DNA of 64,000 nucleotides from an uncultured Bacteroidales bacterium. GTDB taxonomy: Bacteria > Bacteroidota > Bacteroidia > Bacteroidales > Paludibacteraceae. The stretch is from assembly GCA_902774185.1 (NCBI GenBank), contig CACYHE010000011.1:1-64000 (forward strand), read 5' to 3'. The position numbers and the translations under genes were made by a program. Below, in pieces: positions 8,196 to 16,601 of this stretch. How positions within the stretch are numbered: position 1 is the first letter of the stretch; every line of letters starts with the position of its first letter. The notes under the pieces are model-generated. The model ran no database searches. It saw nothing but the letters and a program-made list of their open reading frames with translations, and was not told the DNA's origin.

Positions 8196-10781
8196 CTACT
8201 TTACGCCCAGCTCTTCCAGCAGTTGGTCGAGCTGGGAGAGGTCTTGTATGAGCACGTCACGACCTTTGGGACCTTTGTTCGGACCGACGATGCCGGCGGC
8301 CTCGAGCTGGTCGGACAGTTTACCGGCACGGTTGTAACCGATCTCGAAAGCACGTTGGAGACGGGAAGTCGATCCTTCCTGCTTCGTTACTACGTAACGT
8401 GCCACGTCCGCAAACATCGGATCCAGACGTTTCATATCTACGCTACCCGGAGCCAGTGCTTCGCCTTCTCCTCCTTCTCCGACGTATTCCGGCAACTGGT
8501 ACGGTTCACGGAACTTCTGCTGCTTGGCGATATGACCGACGATAGCATCCACCTCCGGCGTATCGACGAAGGCACACTGCACACGTGTGATGGAGGCGTT
8601 TCCGGCATAGAGACTGTCACCGCGACCGATGAGTTGTTCTGCTCCTTTGGCATCGAGCACCGTACGGCTATCGATGACAGACTGCGTACGCAGGGCTATA
8701 CGGGTCGGGATGTTCGCCTTGATGACACCGGTGACGATGTTGACAGACGGACGTTGGGTTGCCAGAATCATGTGCATACCGACCGCACGGGCTTTCTGCG
8801 TGATACGGGCGATAGGCGTCTCCACCTGTTTGCCTGCCTGCATAATGAAGTCACCGTACTCATCGATGATGATGACGATATAAGGCAGGTACTGGTGATG
8901 CAGACTGTCCGCTACCAGTTTGTTCGGGTTCAGACGACGACGTACGAACTTATCGTTATAGTCTTCGAGGTTACGCACACCGGCATCCATTAGGAGCTTA
9001 TAACGGTTCTCCATCTCAATGACGAGCGAGTTGAGCGTGTTGATAACACGGTCGCAGTCAGTGATGACAATCTGCTCGGGATCCGTGTCCGGCATCGCTG
9101 CCAGATAATGCTTGAGCAGCGGTTTATACGGAGCAAACTCCACCATCTTCGGATCGACCATCACAAGCTTCAACTCCGCCGGGTGTTTCTTGTAGAGCAG
9201 CGACGTGATGATGGCATTGATGGCTACCGACTTACCGGTACCGGTAGCACCGGCAACCAACAAGTGCGGCGTCTTGGCAAGGTCGAACATAAAGACCTCG
9301 TTGGTAATGGTTCGACCATATGCAATCGGTAAGCGCATTTTGCTTTCCTCCTGGAATCGTTTGGAGGCAATGACCGAGTGCATGGAAACCACTTGCGGTT
9401 TCTCGTTCGGCACCTCAATACCGATGGTACCTTTACCCGGCATCGGGGCGATGATACGGATTCCTGTCGCAGAGAGGGACATCATGATATCGTTCTCCAA
9501 TGCCTGGATCTTCGCTACGCGAATACCCGCCTTCGGCACTATTTCATAAAGCGTCACGGTAGGACCTACCGTTGCTTTGATACTATCAATTTCTATGCCA
9601 TAGTTACGGAGAGTCGTGACGATACGGGCACCGTTAGCCCGTTGCTCTTCTTCGTTGATCACCGGAGCCGCTTCGTTGTCATAGACCTTCAGCAGGTTAA
9701 GACTCGGGAACTTAAAGAACTCCAGATCTTTGCGCGGATCGTACGGACCCAGTTTCTCCAATAGTTTATCCGGATCTTTGGTGTAGAGTTCATCTTCTTT
9801 GATATCCTCTATCTCCAACTTGTCCGTTTCGGGTGTTTTTTCCGGCTCTTCGGGAGGTAACGGCGCATCGCCCAACGGTTCATTCTCCTCATCCACCACC
9901 GGCAGTTCTTCCAAGGGTTCTTCGGTCGGTTCTTCTTCTACAATCGGATCGATGGTGAAGGTGATATCATCGGAATCATCGGATTTTTCTGAGGGTTCCG
10001 ATGGCTCCGAAGGCTCCGTAACCGGGATGTCAATAGTGAGGCCGGTGTCCTCTACTGTATCGTCCGTAACCTCTTGCTCTTTCGGTTTGCGCGCCAATTT
10101 GGCAACTATCCACACACCGAAAGCTTTGCAGCGATCGATGAAACGCGGATCGGTGACAATAAGGAAGATGACCAATACGGCTACAAGGATAAGGATTGTA
10201 CCAATAGGATGGATAAACTTCACCAACCAATCAGCTGCCACACTACCGAATTTACCGCCCCAACGGAAGAATCCGGGCTGGTTGAAACTATTGTATGCAA
10301 AGCCCAGTACGACGGATCCCCATAGTACCCAGAACACACCGCCGCAGAACAGTTTGATAGCACGTATCTGTTTGAGCACATGCATAATACGAAGTGCGTA
10401 AACGCCCAACATTAGAACAAGCAATACGGATACAAATCCGAAGGATCCGTCTATCAAGAACCGTCCCAAGCGCGCACCGGGTAAGCCGAGCATGTTATGG
10501 ATCTCCGCCCGATGTGCCCACTGGGCAGCATGTCCCGGCAAAGCAAGCACCGATTGATCCGCTGCACCGGTGAATAAGAAACTGATATAGGAGAGGAGCG
10601 CGATGATCGCAAACAGCAGCATCAGCACACCGATGCTCATTCGCGTCTCACGCGCCGTCAGAAAACGAACGACGACATCCCACCATTTGGGTTTCTCTAT
10701 ACGGATAGCCCGTTCTGCCGCCCGCTCATTCGTGTCATTCTTCAATTTAGATACTGTTCTTGGCATAAAGATATTTACCAT
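8196..10781 (-). CDS. ftsK: DNA translocase FtsK
   Basis: Up to 861 residues; pumps chromosome ends through the division septum. Residues about 50-215 hold four membrane helices. An acidic and Ser/Pro linker (TEPSEPSEPSEKSDDSDD) runs to about 330. The motor domain has Walker A GATGTGKS near 510, Walker B IVIIIDEYGD, and the ATQRPSVNIVTG region. The C-terminal gamma winged helix (STSRLQRAFEIGYNRAGKL) is complete. The start is either ATG 10781 (MVNIF, encoded by the 7-bp repeats) or ATG 10766 (MPRTVSK). Typical length for Bacteroidales FtsK. Promoter at 10843-10852; lolA-like and trxB follow. Confidence 0.95.
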   Translation of the reverse strand: MVNIFMPRTVSKLKNDTNERAAERAIRIEKPKWWDVVVRFLTARETRMSIGVLMLLFAIIALLSYISFLFTGAADQSVLALPGHAAQWAHRAEIHNMLGLPGARLGRFLIDGSFGFVSVLLVLMLGVYALRIMHVLKQIRAIKLFCGGVFWVLWGSVVLGFAYNSFNQPGFFRWGGKFGSVAADWLVKFIHPIGTILILVAVLVIFLIVTDPRFIDRCKAFGVWIVAKLARKPKEQEVTDDTVEDTGLTIDIPVTEPSEPSEPSEKSDDSDDITFTIDPIVEEEPTEEPLEELPVVDEENEPLGDAPLPPEEPEKTPETDKLEIEDIKEDELYTKDPDKLLEKLGPYDPRKDLEFFKFPSLNLLKVYDNEAAPVINEEEQRANGARIVTTLRNYGIEIDSIKATVGPTVTLYEIVPKAGIRVAKIQALENDIMMSLSATGIRIIAPMPGKGTIGIEVPNEKPQVVSMHSVIASKRFQEESKMRLPIAYGRTITNEVFMFDLAKTPHLLVAGATGTGKSVAINAIITSLLYKKHPAELKLVMVDPKMVEFAPYKPLLKHYLAAMPDTDPEQIVITDCDRVINTLNSLVIEMENRYKLLMDAGVRNLEDYNDKFVRRRLNPNKLVADSLHHQYLPYIVIIIDEYGDFIMQAGKQVETPIARITQKARAVGMHMILATQRPSVNIVTGVIKANIPTRIALRTQSVIDSRTVLDAKGAEQLIGRGDSLYAGNASITRVQCAFVDTPEVDAIVGHIAKQQKFREPYQLPEYVGEGGEGEALAPGSVDMKRLDPMFADVARYVVTKQEGSTSRLQRAFEIGYNRAGKLSDQLEAAGIVGPNKGPKGRDVLIQDLSQLDQLLEELGVK

Positions 10782-10821
10782 TTACAATTTACCATGTACC
10801 ATTTACTATGTACTATTTGCG
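10773..10821. repeat. heptamer array upstream of ftsK
   Basis: Seven perfect-period 7-bp units: ATTTACC ATTTACA ATTTACC ATGTACC ATTTACT ATGTACT ATTTGCG. It covers the 5' leader and first codons of ftsK. Confidence 0.9.
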
Positions 10822-10842
10822 ACATAGTTCACCAAAATAGCG

Positions 10843-10852
10843 CACAAAGGTA
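10843..10852 (-). promoter_or_regulatory. -7 box of the ftsK promoter
   Basis: TACCTTTGTG on the minus strand, followed by about 60 bases of leader. A clear -33 TTTG is not obvious in the A-rich stretch upstream. Confidence 0.5.
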
Positions 10853-10944
10853 CAAAAAAAAACGGAAAGAAAAAAGCAGAACGCCAAAAGAAGGGTATTT
10901 TTCGCAACAAAATGCACTTTTTTATAAAAAATATGCGTACGCGC

Positions 10945-10976
10945 TTGCGTAAATGAAAAATTATTTGTAATTTTGC
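10945..10976 (+). promoter_or_regulatory. promoter of the rseC-rnf operon
   Basis: TTG at 10945 and TAATTTTGC at 10968-10976 with phylum-type spacing. The rseC ATG (10987) is only ten bases past the box, so the mRNA leader must be nearly absent. Confidence 0.6.
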
Positions 10977-10986
10977 AGGCTTATTG

Positions 10987-11406
10987 ATGAGTATGGACGA
11001 AATTATACGACATGAAGGAGTAGTGCTTAGCACGGATGGTAAGATGGCGCACGTAGCCATCGTGCAGGCGAGTGCATGTCAGGCATGCAAGGCGCAGAGC
11101 ATGTGTCTGTCGTCGGAGAACCAGCAGAAAGAAATGGATGTCACGATGCTGGAGCCGATGCAGGCGGGTGACCGTGTGGAAGTTCAAGTACAGGAACATC
11201 TGGCATGGAAAGCGGTCTTTTTGGCATATGTCCTGCCATTCGTTATCATGATGATACTGATGTTGCTGTTGCTGCGGTTCACGCCTTGGGGCGAATCAAT
11301 TATCGGAGGTGTCTCCCTGGGTTCGATTGCGCTCTATTACTTATTGCTGGCGCTCTTCAAGCACCGGCTGCGCAAGTATTTCACCTTCACCGCTCGTAAA
11401 TTGTAA
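10987..11406 (+). CDS. rseC: RseC/MucC-like membrane protein of the Rnf operon
   Basis: 139 residues from ATG 10987 (ATG 10993 is also possible). Residues 1-75 form the cytoplasmic domain with four Cys in CQACKAQSMC and nearby (ASACQACKAQSMCLS), matching the RseC Cys pattern; two membrane helices follow (about 74-97, 102-122). RseC proteins accompany Rnf/Rsx complexes and are linked to SoxR reduction in enterics; in Bacteroidales the gene usually heads the rnf operon, as here. The exact role in this phylum is not established. Confidence 0.85.
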   Translation: MSMDEIIRHEGVVLSTDGKMAHVAIVQASACQACKAQSMCLSSENQQKEMDVTMLEPMQAGDRVEVQVQEHLAWKAVFLAYVLPFVIMMILMLLLLRFTPWGESIIGGVSLGSIALYYLLLALFKHRLRKYFTFTARKL

Positions 11407-11449
11407 GGATATAAAGAATTATTAACATACATTATTAAATTTATTAATC

Positions 11450-11872
11450 ATGAATCTGATTCTGATTTCAGTAGGAGTTTTAAGCGTGACCGCTTTTACG
11501 GCAGCAGTGCTGCTGTACTATGTCAGCCAGCTCTTTAAAGTGGAGGAAGATCCCCGTATTGACTTGGTGCAAGCGGTATTGCCGGGTGCCAACTGCGGCG
11601 GATGCGGATTTGCAGGTTGCCGTAATTTCGCAGAGGCATGCGTGAAGGCCGGAGGCATTGACGGTTTGTCCTGTCCGGTAGGCGGAGAACCGACCATGGA
11701 GGATATCAAACGTATCCTGACGCCGGCAGAAGAGACATCAGCTGTCAGCGATCAGCCTTCAGAAGGCGGAGAGAAGAAAGGCTTCGACCCTGTTATTGCT
11801 GCGAAGATCAAAGCGTTGCCGACCCCGAGGGCGGTATTCCCAAATGTAACCGCAAGAGTGCAAGGTAAATGA
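11450..11872 (+). CDS. rnfB: Rnf complex subunit B, short form without ferredoxin domains
   Basis: 140 residues. Residues 1-30 are a membrane anchor; residues 45-85 hold the membrane-proximal 4Fe-4S motif (NCGGCGFAGCRNF, then SCPVGG). In Bacteroides the protein continues for about 150 more residues with several ferredoxin-type CxxCxxCxxxCP clusters. Here none is present: after a Ser/Gln/Glu linker built on 7-bp repeats the chain ends at GFDPVIAAKIKALPTPRAVF and ..VQGK, and repeats fill the space before rnfC. RnfB normally takes electrons from ferredoxin, so this form either works with RnfC clusters alone or with a separate partner. No frameshifted ferredoxin sequence fits in the 50-base gap. 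Confidence 0.85.
   Translation: MNLILISVGVLSVTAFTAAVLLYYVSQLFKVEEDPRIDLVQAVLPGANCGGCGFAGCRNFAEACVKAGGIDGLSCPVGGEPTMEDIKRILTPAEETSAVSDQPSEGGEKKGFDPVIAAKIKALPTPRAVFPNVTARVQGK
11738..11765. repeat. heptamer repeat inside rnfB
   Basis: TCAGCTG TCAGCGA TCAGCCT TCAGAAG, four 7-bp units in frame, encoding SAVSDQPSE just where the ferredoxin domains of ordinary RnfB would begin. Confidence 0.8.
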
Positions 11873-11925
11873 CCAAATGACCAAATAAATGGTAAATGGT
11901 AAATGACCAAATCGTAAATGAGATT
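11868..11925. repeat. heptamer-type intergenic repeat rnfB-rnfC
   Basis: Units of GGTAAAT, GACCAAA(T) and similar fill the whole space from the rnfB stop to the rnfC start. The same words recur before rnfD (13282-13331) and rpsO. Confidence 0.75.
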
Positions 11926-13281
11926 ATGAGAACATTCAAAATAGGCGGAGTTCATCCGCAAGATAACAAACAATTCTCCGCACACCGGCCGATTACGGAG
12001 TGCCCGCTGCCCAAGCAAGCGATTATTCCGTTGGTGCAGCATATCGGTGCACCGGCTCAAGCGGTGGTCAAAGAAGGAGATAAAGTGAAAGTAGGCGAAC
12101 TGCTGGCTAAGGCCGGTGGATTCGTGAGTGCGAACATCTGTTCGCCGATAAGCGGTACGGTAACCAAGATCGGTGATTGGACAGACGCATGGGGAGCTCC
12201 GGGACAAGCCATCTTCATCGACGTGCAAGGGGACGAATGGTTGCCGGAGATCGACCGTACGCCGGATTTGATCCGTTCCTGCACCTTGGATCCCAAAGCG
12301 ATTATCGACAAGATTGCCGCTGCAGGTATCGTAGGTTTGGGTGGTGCTTGTTTCCCGACGCATGTCAAGTTACTGTCTCCTCCGGGTAAGAAAGCCGAAG
12401 TGCTGATCGTGAACGGTGTGGAATGTGAACCGTACCTGACCTGTGACCATCAGTTGATGCTGGAGCACGGTGATGAGATCGTCATCGGTATTGAGATCCT
12501 CAAACGTGCTTTGGGTGTGGACCGTGCCATCATCGGTATCGAGAACAACAAGAAAGATGCGATCGAGCACATGACGAAGTTGGTACAGACCAAGTTAGGT
12601 ATTGAGGTGCTGCCGTTGAAGTTGAAATATCCGCAAGGCGGTGAGAAACAACTCATCGACGCATGTATCGGTCGTCAGGTTCCGAGCGGAGCACTGCCGA
12701 TTGAGGTTGGCGCAGTCGTAGATAACGTAGCTACCATCTATGCGGTATATGAGGCGGTTCAGAAGAACAAACCGCTCATCAGTCGTGTGATGACCGTGAC
12801 GGGTAAGAAAGTGACAAAACCGGGTAACTACTCCGTTCGTTTCGGTACACCGATTGACGAAGTGATTGCGCTGGCAGGCGGTGTTCCTGTTGATACGGGT
12901 AAGATCATCGGCGGTGGTCCGATGATGGGTCGTGCGATGGATCATACCGAAGGCATGCCGGCTAACAAACGTCTGAGCGGTCTGTTATTCTTACCGGAAG
13001 CTGAATCCATTCGTCCGGAGGAAGAGAACTGCATCCGTTGCAGTAAGTGTGTGCAAGCTTGTCCGATGGGTCTTGAGCCCTATCTGCTCCAACGTCTGAA
13101 CGAACTGGAGATGTACGATGAGATGGAGAAGCATGCCGTTATGGATTGTATCGACTGCGGATGCTGCGTATTCGCTTGTCCTGCACACCGTCGTCTGCTC
13201 GACGGTATTCGTCCGGGCAAAGCCAAGGTGGGTGCTATCCTCCGCGAACGTGCCGCAGCAAAAGCAGCCGAGAAAAAATGA
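11926..13281 (+). CDS. rnfC: Rnf complex subunit C
   Basis: 451 residues from ATG 11926 (MRTFKIGGVHP, the family start); a longer reading from 11896 only adds repeat-encoded residues (MVNDQIVNEI). Peripheral subunit that binds FMN and NADH. Seen: barrel-sandwich segment GDKVKVGELLAKAGGFVSANICSP, the NADH/FMN region GAGIVGLGGACFPTHVK-like (AAGIVGLGGACFPTHVKL), and two 4Fe-4S motifs, CIRCSKCVQACP and CIDCGCCVFACP. Complete length. Operon with rnfB upstream and rnfD 50 bases downstream. Confidence 0.95.
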   Translation: MRTFKIGGVHPQDNKQFSAHRPITECPLPKQAIIPLVQHIGAPAQAVVKEGDKVKVGELLAKAGGFVSANICSPISGTVTKIGDWTDAWGAPGQAIFIDVQGDEWLPEIDRTPDLIRSCTLDPKAIIDKIAAAGIVGLGGACFPTHVKLLSPPGKKAEVLIVNGVECEPYLTCDHQLMLEHGDEIVIGIEILKRALGVDRAIIGIENNKKDAIEHMTKLVQTKLGIEVLPLKLKYPQGGEKQLIDACIGRQVPSGALPIEVGAVVDNVATIYAVYEAVQKNKPLISRVMTVTGKKVTKPGNYSVRFGTPIDEVIALAGGVPVDTGKIIGGGPMMGRAMDHTEGMPANKRLSGLLFLPEAESIRPEEENCIRCSKCVQACPMGLEPYLLQRLNELEMYDEMEKHAVMDCIDCGCCVFACPAHRRLLDGIRPGKAKVGAILRERAAAKAAEKK

Positions 13282-13331
13282 CCAAATGGTCAAATAAATG
13301 GTAAATGGTAAATGATAAAATGGTAAATAAA
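13282..13331. repeat. heptamer-type intergenic repeat rnfC-rnfD
   Basis: GACCAAATGGTCAAATAAATGGTAAATGGTAAATG and similar words fill the gap between rnfC stop and the rnfD start, nearly the same as before rnfC. Confidence 0.7.
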
Positions 13332-14342
13332 ATGAAGAATTTCATTGTAGCTCCGGCGCCGCATGCGCATAGTGGTGACAGTGTGCGCCGGAATATGCTT
13401 CTGGTCATTCTGGCACTGCTACCGGCTTACGTGGTATCGGTGTTGGAGTTTGGTTATGGAGCACTGATCACAGCGGCTATCAGTGTATGCGCCTGTGTAT
13501 GCACCGAGTGGCTCATCAGTCGCTTCTTGCTCAAAGAGCACAAGCAAACCATCGGAGACCTGTCCGCTGTATTAACCGGTCTGTTACTGGCTTTCAACTT
13601 ACCGTCCAACATCGATTGGTGGATTATTCTGATTGGTGCAGTTGTAGCCATCGGTATCGGTAAGATGAGTTTCGGCGGTTTGGGTCAGAACCCCTTCAAC
13701 CCCGCTCTGGTGGGTCGTGTATTCCTGTTGATCTCCTTCCCTGCGCAGATGACCACGTGGCCTCAACCGGCACATGTGGACGCATGGACGGGTGCCACTC
13801 CGCTTTACTATCTCAAGTATATCGTAAAGGAGCATGCAAATACCACTGCCGCCAACGATGTAGCACAATCTATTGACAGCCTGCCGGACTTGATGCAATC
13901 GCTCTTAGGTGCCATGGGAGGCTCGCTCGGTGAGGTTTGTGCCTTAGCATTGATCATAGGCGGTATCTTCTTGATTTGCACCCGTGTTATCACATGGCAT
14001 ATTCCCGTTAGTATCATCGCTACCGTGGCTTTGTTCGCTGCCTGCACGGGTTGGTTCGGTGGTCTGCCGGAAGGAATGGATACCTGCCATTATGTAGGAT
14101 ACGAACTGCTCACCGGTGGTTTGATGTTAGGTGCTTTCTTTATGGCAACTGACTATGTGACGAGTCCGATGACAGCGAAAGGCAAGATCCTCTTCGGTAT
14201 CGGTATCGGTTTCATCATGATGGTGATTCGTACGTGGGGTAACTATCCGGAAGGTATGTCATTCGCCATCCTGATCATGAACGCTGTCGTTCCATTGTTG
14301 AATAAATTCCGTCCGACCCGTTTCGGCGAAATTAAAAAATAA
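13332..14342 (+). CDS. rnfD: Rnf complex subunit D
   Basis: 336 residues from ATG 13332 (MKNFIVAPAPHAHSGDS, the conserved start). Integral membrane subunit with about nine helices that carries a covalently bound FMN; the attachment site is visible as DAWTGATPLYY (Thr of the TGAT motif). Together with RnfE and RnfG it forms the ion-pumping core. Length is normal. A Shine-Dalgarno-like AAGGAGGAG follows before rnfG. Confidence 0.95.
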   Translation: MKNFIVAPAPHAHSGDSVRRNMLLVILALLPAYVVSVLEFGYGALITAAISVCACVCTEWLISRFLLKEHKQTIGDLSAVLTGLLLAFNLPSNIDWWIILIGAVVAIGIGKMSFGGLGQNPFNPALVGRVFLLISFPAQMTTWPQPAHVDAWTGATPLYYLKYIVKEHANTTAANDVAQSIDSLPDLMQSLLGAMGGSLGEVCALALIIGGIFLICTRVITWHIPVSIIATVALFAACTGWFGGLPEGMDTCHYVGYELLTGGLMLGAFFMATDYVTSPMTAKGKILFGIGIGFIMMVIRTWGNYPEGMSFAILIMNAVVPLLNKFRPTRFGEIKK

Positions 14343-14354
14343 GGAGGAGACGCT

Positions 14355-15032
14355 ATGAAGAAATTAGAAAGTACATTTATGAACATGGTGCTGAGTCTGG
14401 TTCTTATCGCCTCGGTTGCTGCAGCTGCCTTGGCAGCGATCTTCAGTTTGACCGAAGAGAATATCAAGAAGCAAGAAGCAGAGAAACAGCAGCAAGCCAT
14501 CTCCTACGTACTGCCGAACAGAGGTGAGGGAGCGATAGTTGCTGCTCCGGATACCGTGACGATTCCGGACGCCAAAGGAGATATTGAAGTGGTTATATAC
14601 CGTGCATATAGCGATTCCTGCTTCTGTGACTCGCTCTATATCGGCGCTGCCGTACAGACAACCGGAAACGGTTTTGGTGGTCCGCAAGAGATCATGGTCG
14701 GTTTTGATCCGAACGGTGTGATCATCGATTATCAAGTACTGAAGCATCAAGAGACACCGGGGCTGGGAGATAAGATCAAAGATTGGTTCAAGACCGATGC
14801 CGGTCATCAGAACATCCTTCATCGCCAAGCCGGAACACTGGCTGTAAGCAAGGCAGGAGGCGATGTAGATGCCATTACCGCAGCAACAATTTCCAGCAAG
14901 GCCTTCCTCAAGGCGATTAACGTAGCTTATACAGCCTTGCAACCGAAGGAAGAAGGTCAACCCGTTAAGGCGGTAACCAGTGCAAGTCAAATACATGTAC
15001 AAAAAGAAGAAACGGAGGTAAAAGATGAGTAA
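14355..15032 (+). CDS. rnfG: Rnf complex subunit G (covalent FMN)
   Basis: 225 residues. One N-terminal membrane helix (about 12-33), then an FMN-binding domain on the outer side. Motifs: GFGGPQEIMVGFDPNG, HQETPGLGDKI, and DAITAATISSKAF where a Thr is the FMN attachment residue. The start is set by AAGGAGGAGACGCT just upstream, a rare good ribosome site in this window. The 3' end overlaps rnfE by 8 bases. Confidence 0.95.
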   Translation: MKKLESTFMNMVLSLVLIASVAAAALAAIFSLTEENIKKQEAEKQQQAISYVLPNRGEGAIVAAPDTVTIPDAKGDIEVVIYRAYSDSCFCDSLYIGAAVQTTGNGFGGPQEIMVGFDPNGVIIDYQVLKHQETPGLGDKIKDWFKTDAGHQNILHRQAGTLAVSKAGGDVDAITAATISSKAFLKAINVAYTALQPKEEGQPVKAVTSASQIHVQKEETEVKDE

Positions 15033-15612
15033 GGGATTACAAACACTGACGAACGGTCTTCTCAAAGAGAACCCGACCTTTGTACTAGTGCTGGGTATGT
15101 GTCCGACGCTGGCCACTACCACCAGTGCTCTCAACGGTATGTCAATGGGTCTGGCTACCCTTTTCGTGCTTGTTTGCTCGAATATCGTGATATCGTTACT
15201 GAAGAATCTGATTCCCGATAAGGTACGTATTCCAGCGTTCATCGTGGTAATCGCAACCTTCGTAACGATGGTTCAACTGGCCATGCAGGCTTACCTGCCG
15301 GCTATCTACGAAGTGCTGGGTCTGTTCATTCCGCTGATTGTAGTAAACTGTATCGTACTGGGTCGTGCGGAAGCTTTTGCTGCCAAGAACAGCGTAGGCC
15401 TCAGCGCACTGGATGGTCTGGGTATGGGACTTGGTTTCACCTTAGCTCTAACCCTGTTAGGCGCTATCCGTGAAATATTGGGAGCCGGTAAGATCTTCGG
15501 CACACAGATCTATGATAGCACTTACACGACTCTGATCTTCGTGCTGGCACCGGGTGCGTTCATCGCACTGGCTTATCTGATGGCTATTGTTAACAAATTA
15601 ATGAAGAAGTAA
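15025..15612 (+). CDS. rnfE: Rnf complex subunit E
   Basis: 195 residues, six membrane helices, RnfA/RnfE fold. Seen: [20 protein letters not shown] at the start and [16 protein letters not shown] in the middle, the conserved region with Cys that bind the membrane-embedded Fe-S centre shared with RnfA. It overlaps rnfG by 8 bases and abuts rnfA by one base. Confidence 0.95.
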   Translation: MSKGLQTLTNGLLKENPTFVLVLGMCPTLATTTSALNGMSMGLATLFVLVCSNIVISLLKNLIPDKVRIPAFIVVIATFVTMVQLAMQAYLPAIYEVLGLFIPLIVVNCIVLGRAEAFAAKNSVGLSALDGLGMGLGFTLALTLLGAIREILGAGKIFGTQIYDSTYTTLIFVLAPGAFIALAYLMAIVNKLMKK

Positions 15613-15613
15613 T

Positions 15614-16216
15614 ATGGCATATTTTCTGATATTTATCTCTGCGATATTTGTTAACAATATCGTATTGAGTCAATTCCTCGGTATCTGTCCGTTCCTGGGA
15701 GTAAGTAAGAAGATTGACACCGCACTGGGTATGGGTGCAGCCGTTACGTTCGTGCTGACGGTAGCAACGATTGTGACCTTCCTGCTGCAGAAGTTATTGG
15801 TGATGTGGCATGTGGAGTTTTTACAGACCATTCTGTTCATCCTCGTCATTGCCGCTCTTGTGCAGATGATTGAGATTATGCTCAAGAAAGTGAGTCCGGC
15901 GCTTTATCAGGCACTGGGTGTCTTCCTGCCGCTGATCACCACCAACTGCTGTATCCTGGGTGTAGCATTGATCGTAGCAGATGAGAAAAAACTGCTGGCA
16001 AGTCTGCCGGATCATCTGAGCGCCAACCTGCTGACCGGTACGCTCTTTGCATTCGCAACCGCAATAGGTTTTGCATTGGCACTGGTGTTATTCGCCGGTA
16101 TTCGTGAACAACTGGCATTAGCGAAAGTGCCAAAAGCAATGAAAGGCACACCTATTGCATTGTTGACAGCAGGTCTGCTTGCCATGGCCTTCATGGGCTT
16201 CAGCGGAGTGGTATAA
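15614..16216 (+). CDS. rnfA: Rnf complex subunit A
   Basis: 200 residues, six membrane helices. Family marks: [20 protein letters not shown] at residues 11-30 and [15 protein letters not shown], containing the Cys that share the intramembrane Fe-S cluster with RnfE. Last gene of the operon; a hairpin terminator follows. Confidence 0.95.
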   Translation: MAYFLIFISAIFVNNIVLSQFLGICPFLGVSKKIDTALGMGAAVTFVLTVATIVTFLLQKLLVMWHVEFLQTILFILVIAALVQMIEIMLKKVSPALYQALGVFLPLITTNCCILGVALIVADEKKLLASLPDHLSANLLTGTLFAFATAIGFALALVLFAGIREQLALAKVPKAMKGTPIALLTAGLLAMAFMGFSGVV

Positions 16217-16226
16217 TAATTTTTCT

Positions 16227-16265
16227 AAGGAGCGCGCGTACACGCATGTGTGCGTGCGCCCTTTT
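16227..16265 (+). terminator. terminator of the rnf operon
   Basis: GC-rich inverted repeat around GCGCGCGTACACGC / GTGTGCGTGCGCC followed by CTTTT; the U-tract ends directly at the first base of tRNA-Ala. Confidence 0.65.
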
Positions 16266-16339
16266 GGGGTATTAGCTCATCTGGCTAGAGCACGACACTG
16301 GCAGTGTCGAGGTGGGGAGTTCGAGTCTCCCATGCTCCA
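16266..16339 (+). tRNA. tRNA-Ala (anticodon GGC)
   Basis: Cloverleaf can be drawn: acceptor GGGGTAT/ATGCTCC, D arm GCTC..GAGC, anticodon arm CGACA-CTGGCAG-TGTCG with GGC at 16300-16302, T arm GGGAG-TTCGAGT-CTCCC, discriminator A. CCA is not encoded. It begins exactly at the end of the rnf terminator. Confidence 0.88.
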
Positions 16340-16601
16340 CAAATAGACATAAGGCGCAGGCGTGCGCCACATACATAAAAATAGCGTAATAAGCCCGACT
16401 TGATTGTTTGAAAACTGGACACTTTCAACAAATCATTACTTGTTCAAGCACGGTTTATGCACGCTCACGTGTTAGCGTGAGCGAACGAAAGCCCGCGCTT
16501 TTTCGTGTATATATAGCAACAAAACAAACAAGATAACAACACACATAACTCACAACTTAAAAACCGAAGGGGCAATGGGATATAACTGCCACAAAATGCT
16601 T
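16340..16601 (+). other. 262-base spacer with hairpins before the BspA-like gene
   Basis: Two clear inverted repeats: GGCGCA-GGCG-TGCGCC (16353-16368) and CGCTCACG-TGTTAG-CGTGAGCG (16462-16483), followed by GCCCGCGCTTTTTCG. The first may end tRNA transcription; the second could be a leader hairpin or the terminator of a small RNA. No convincing promoter box or ORF was found. Confidence 0.4.
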
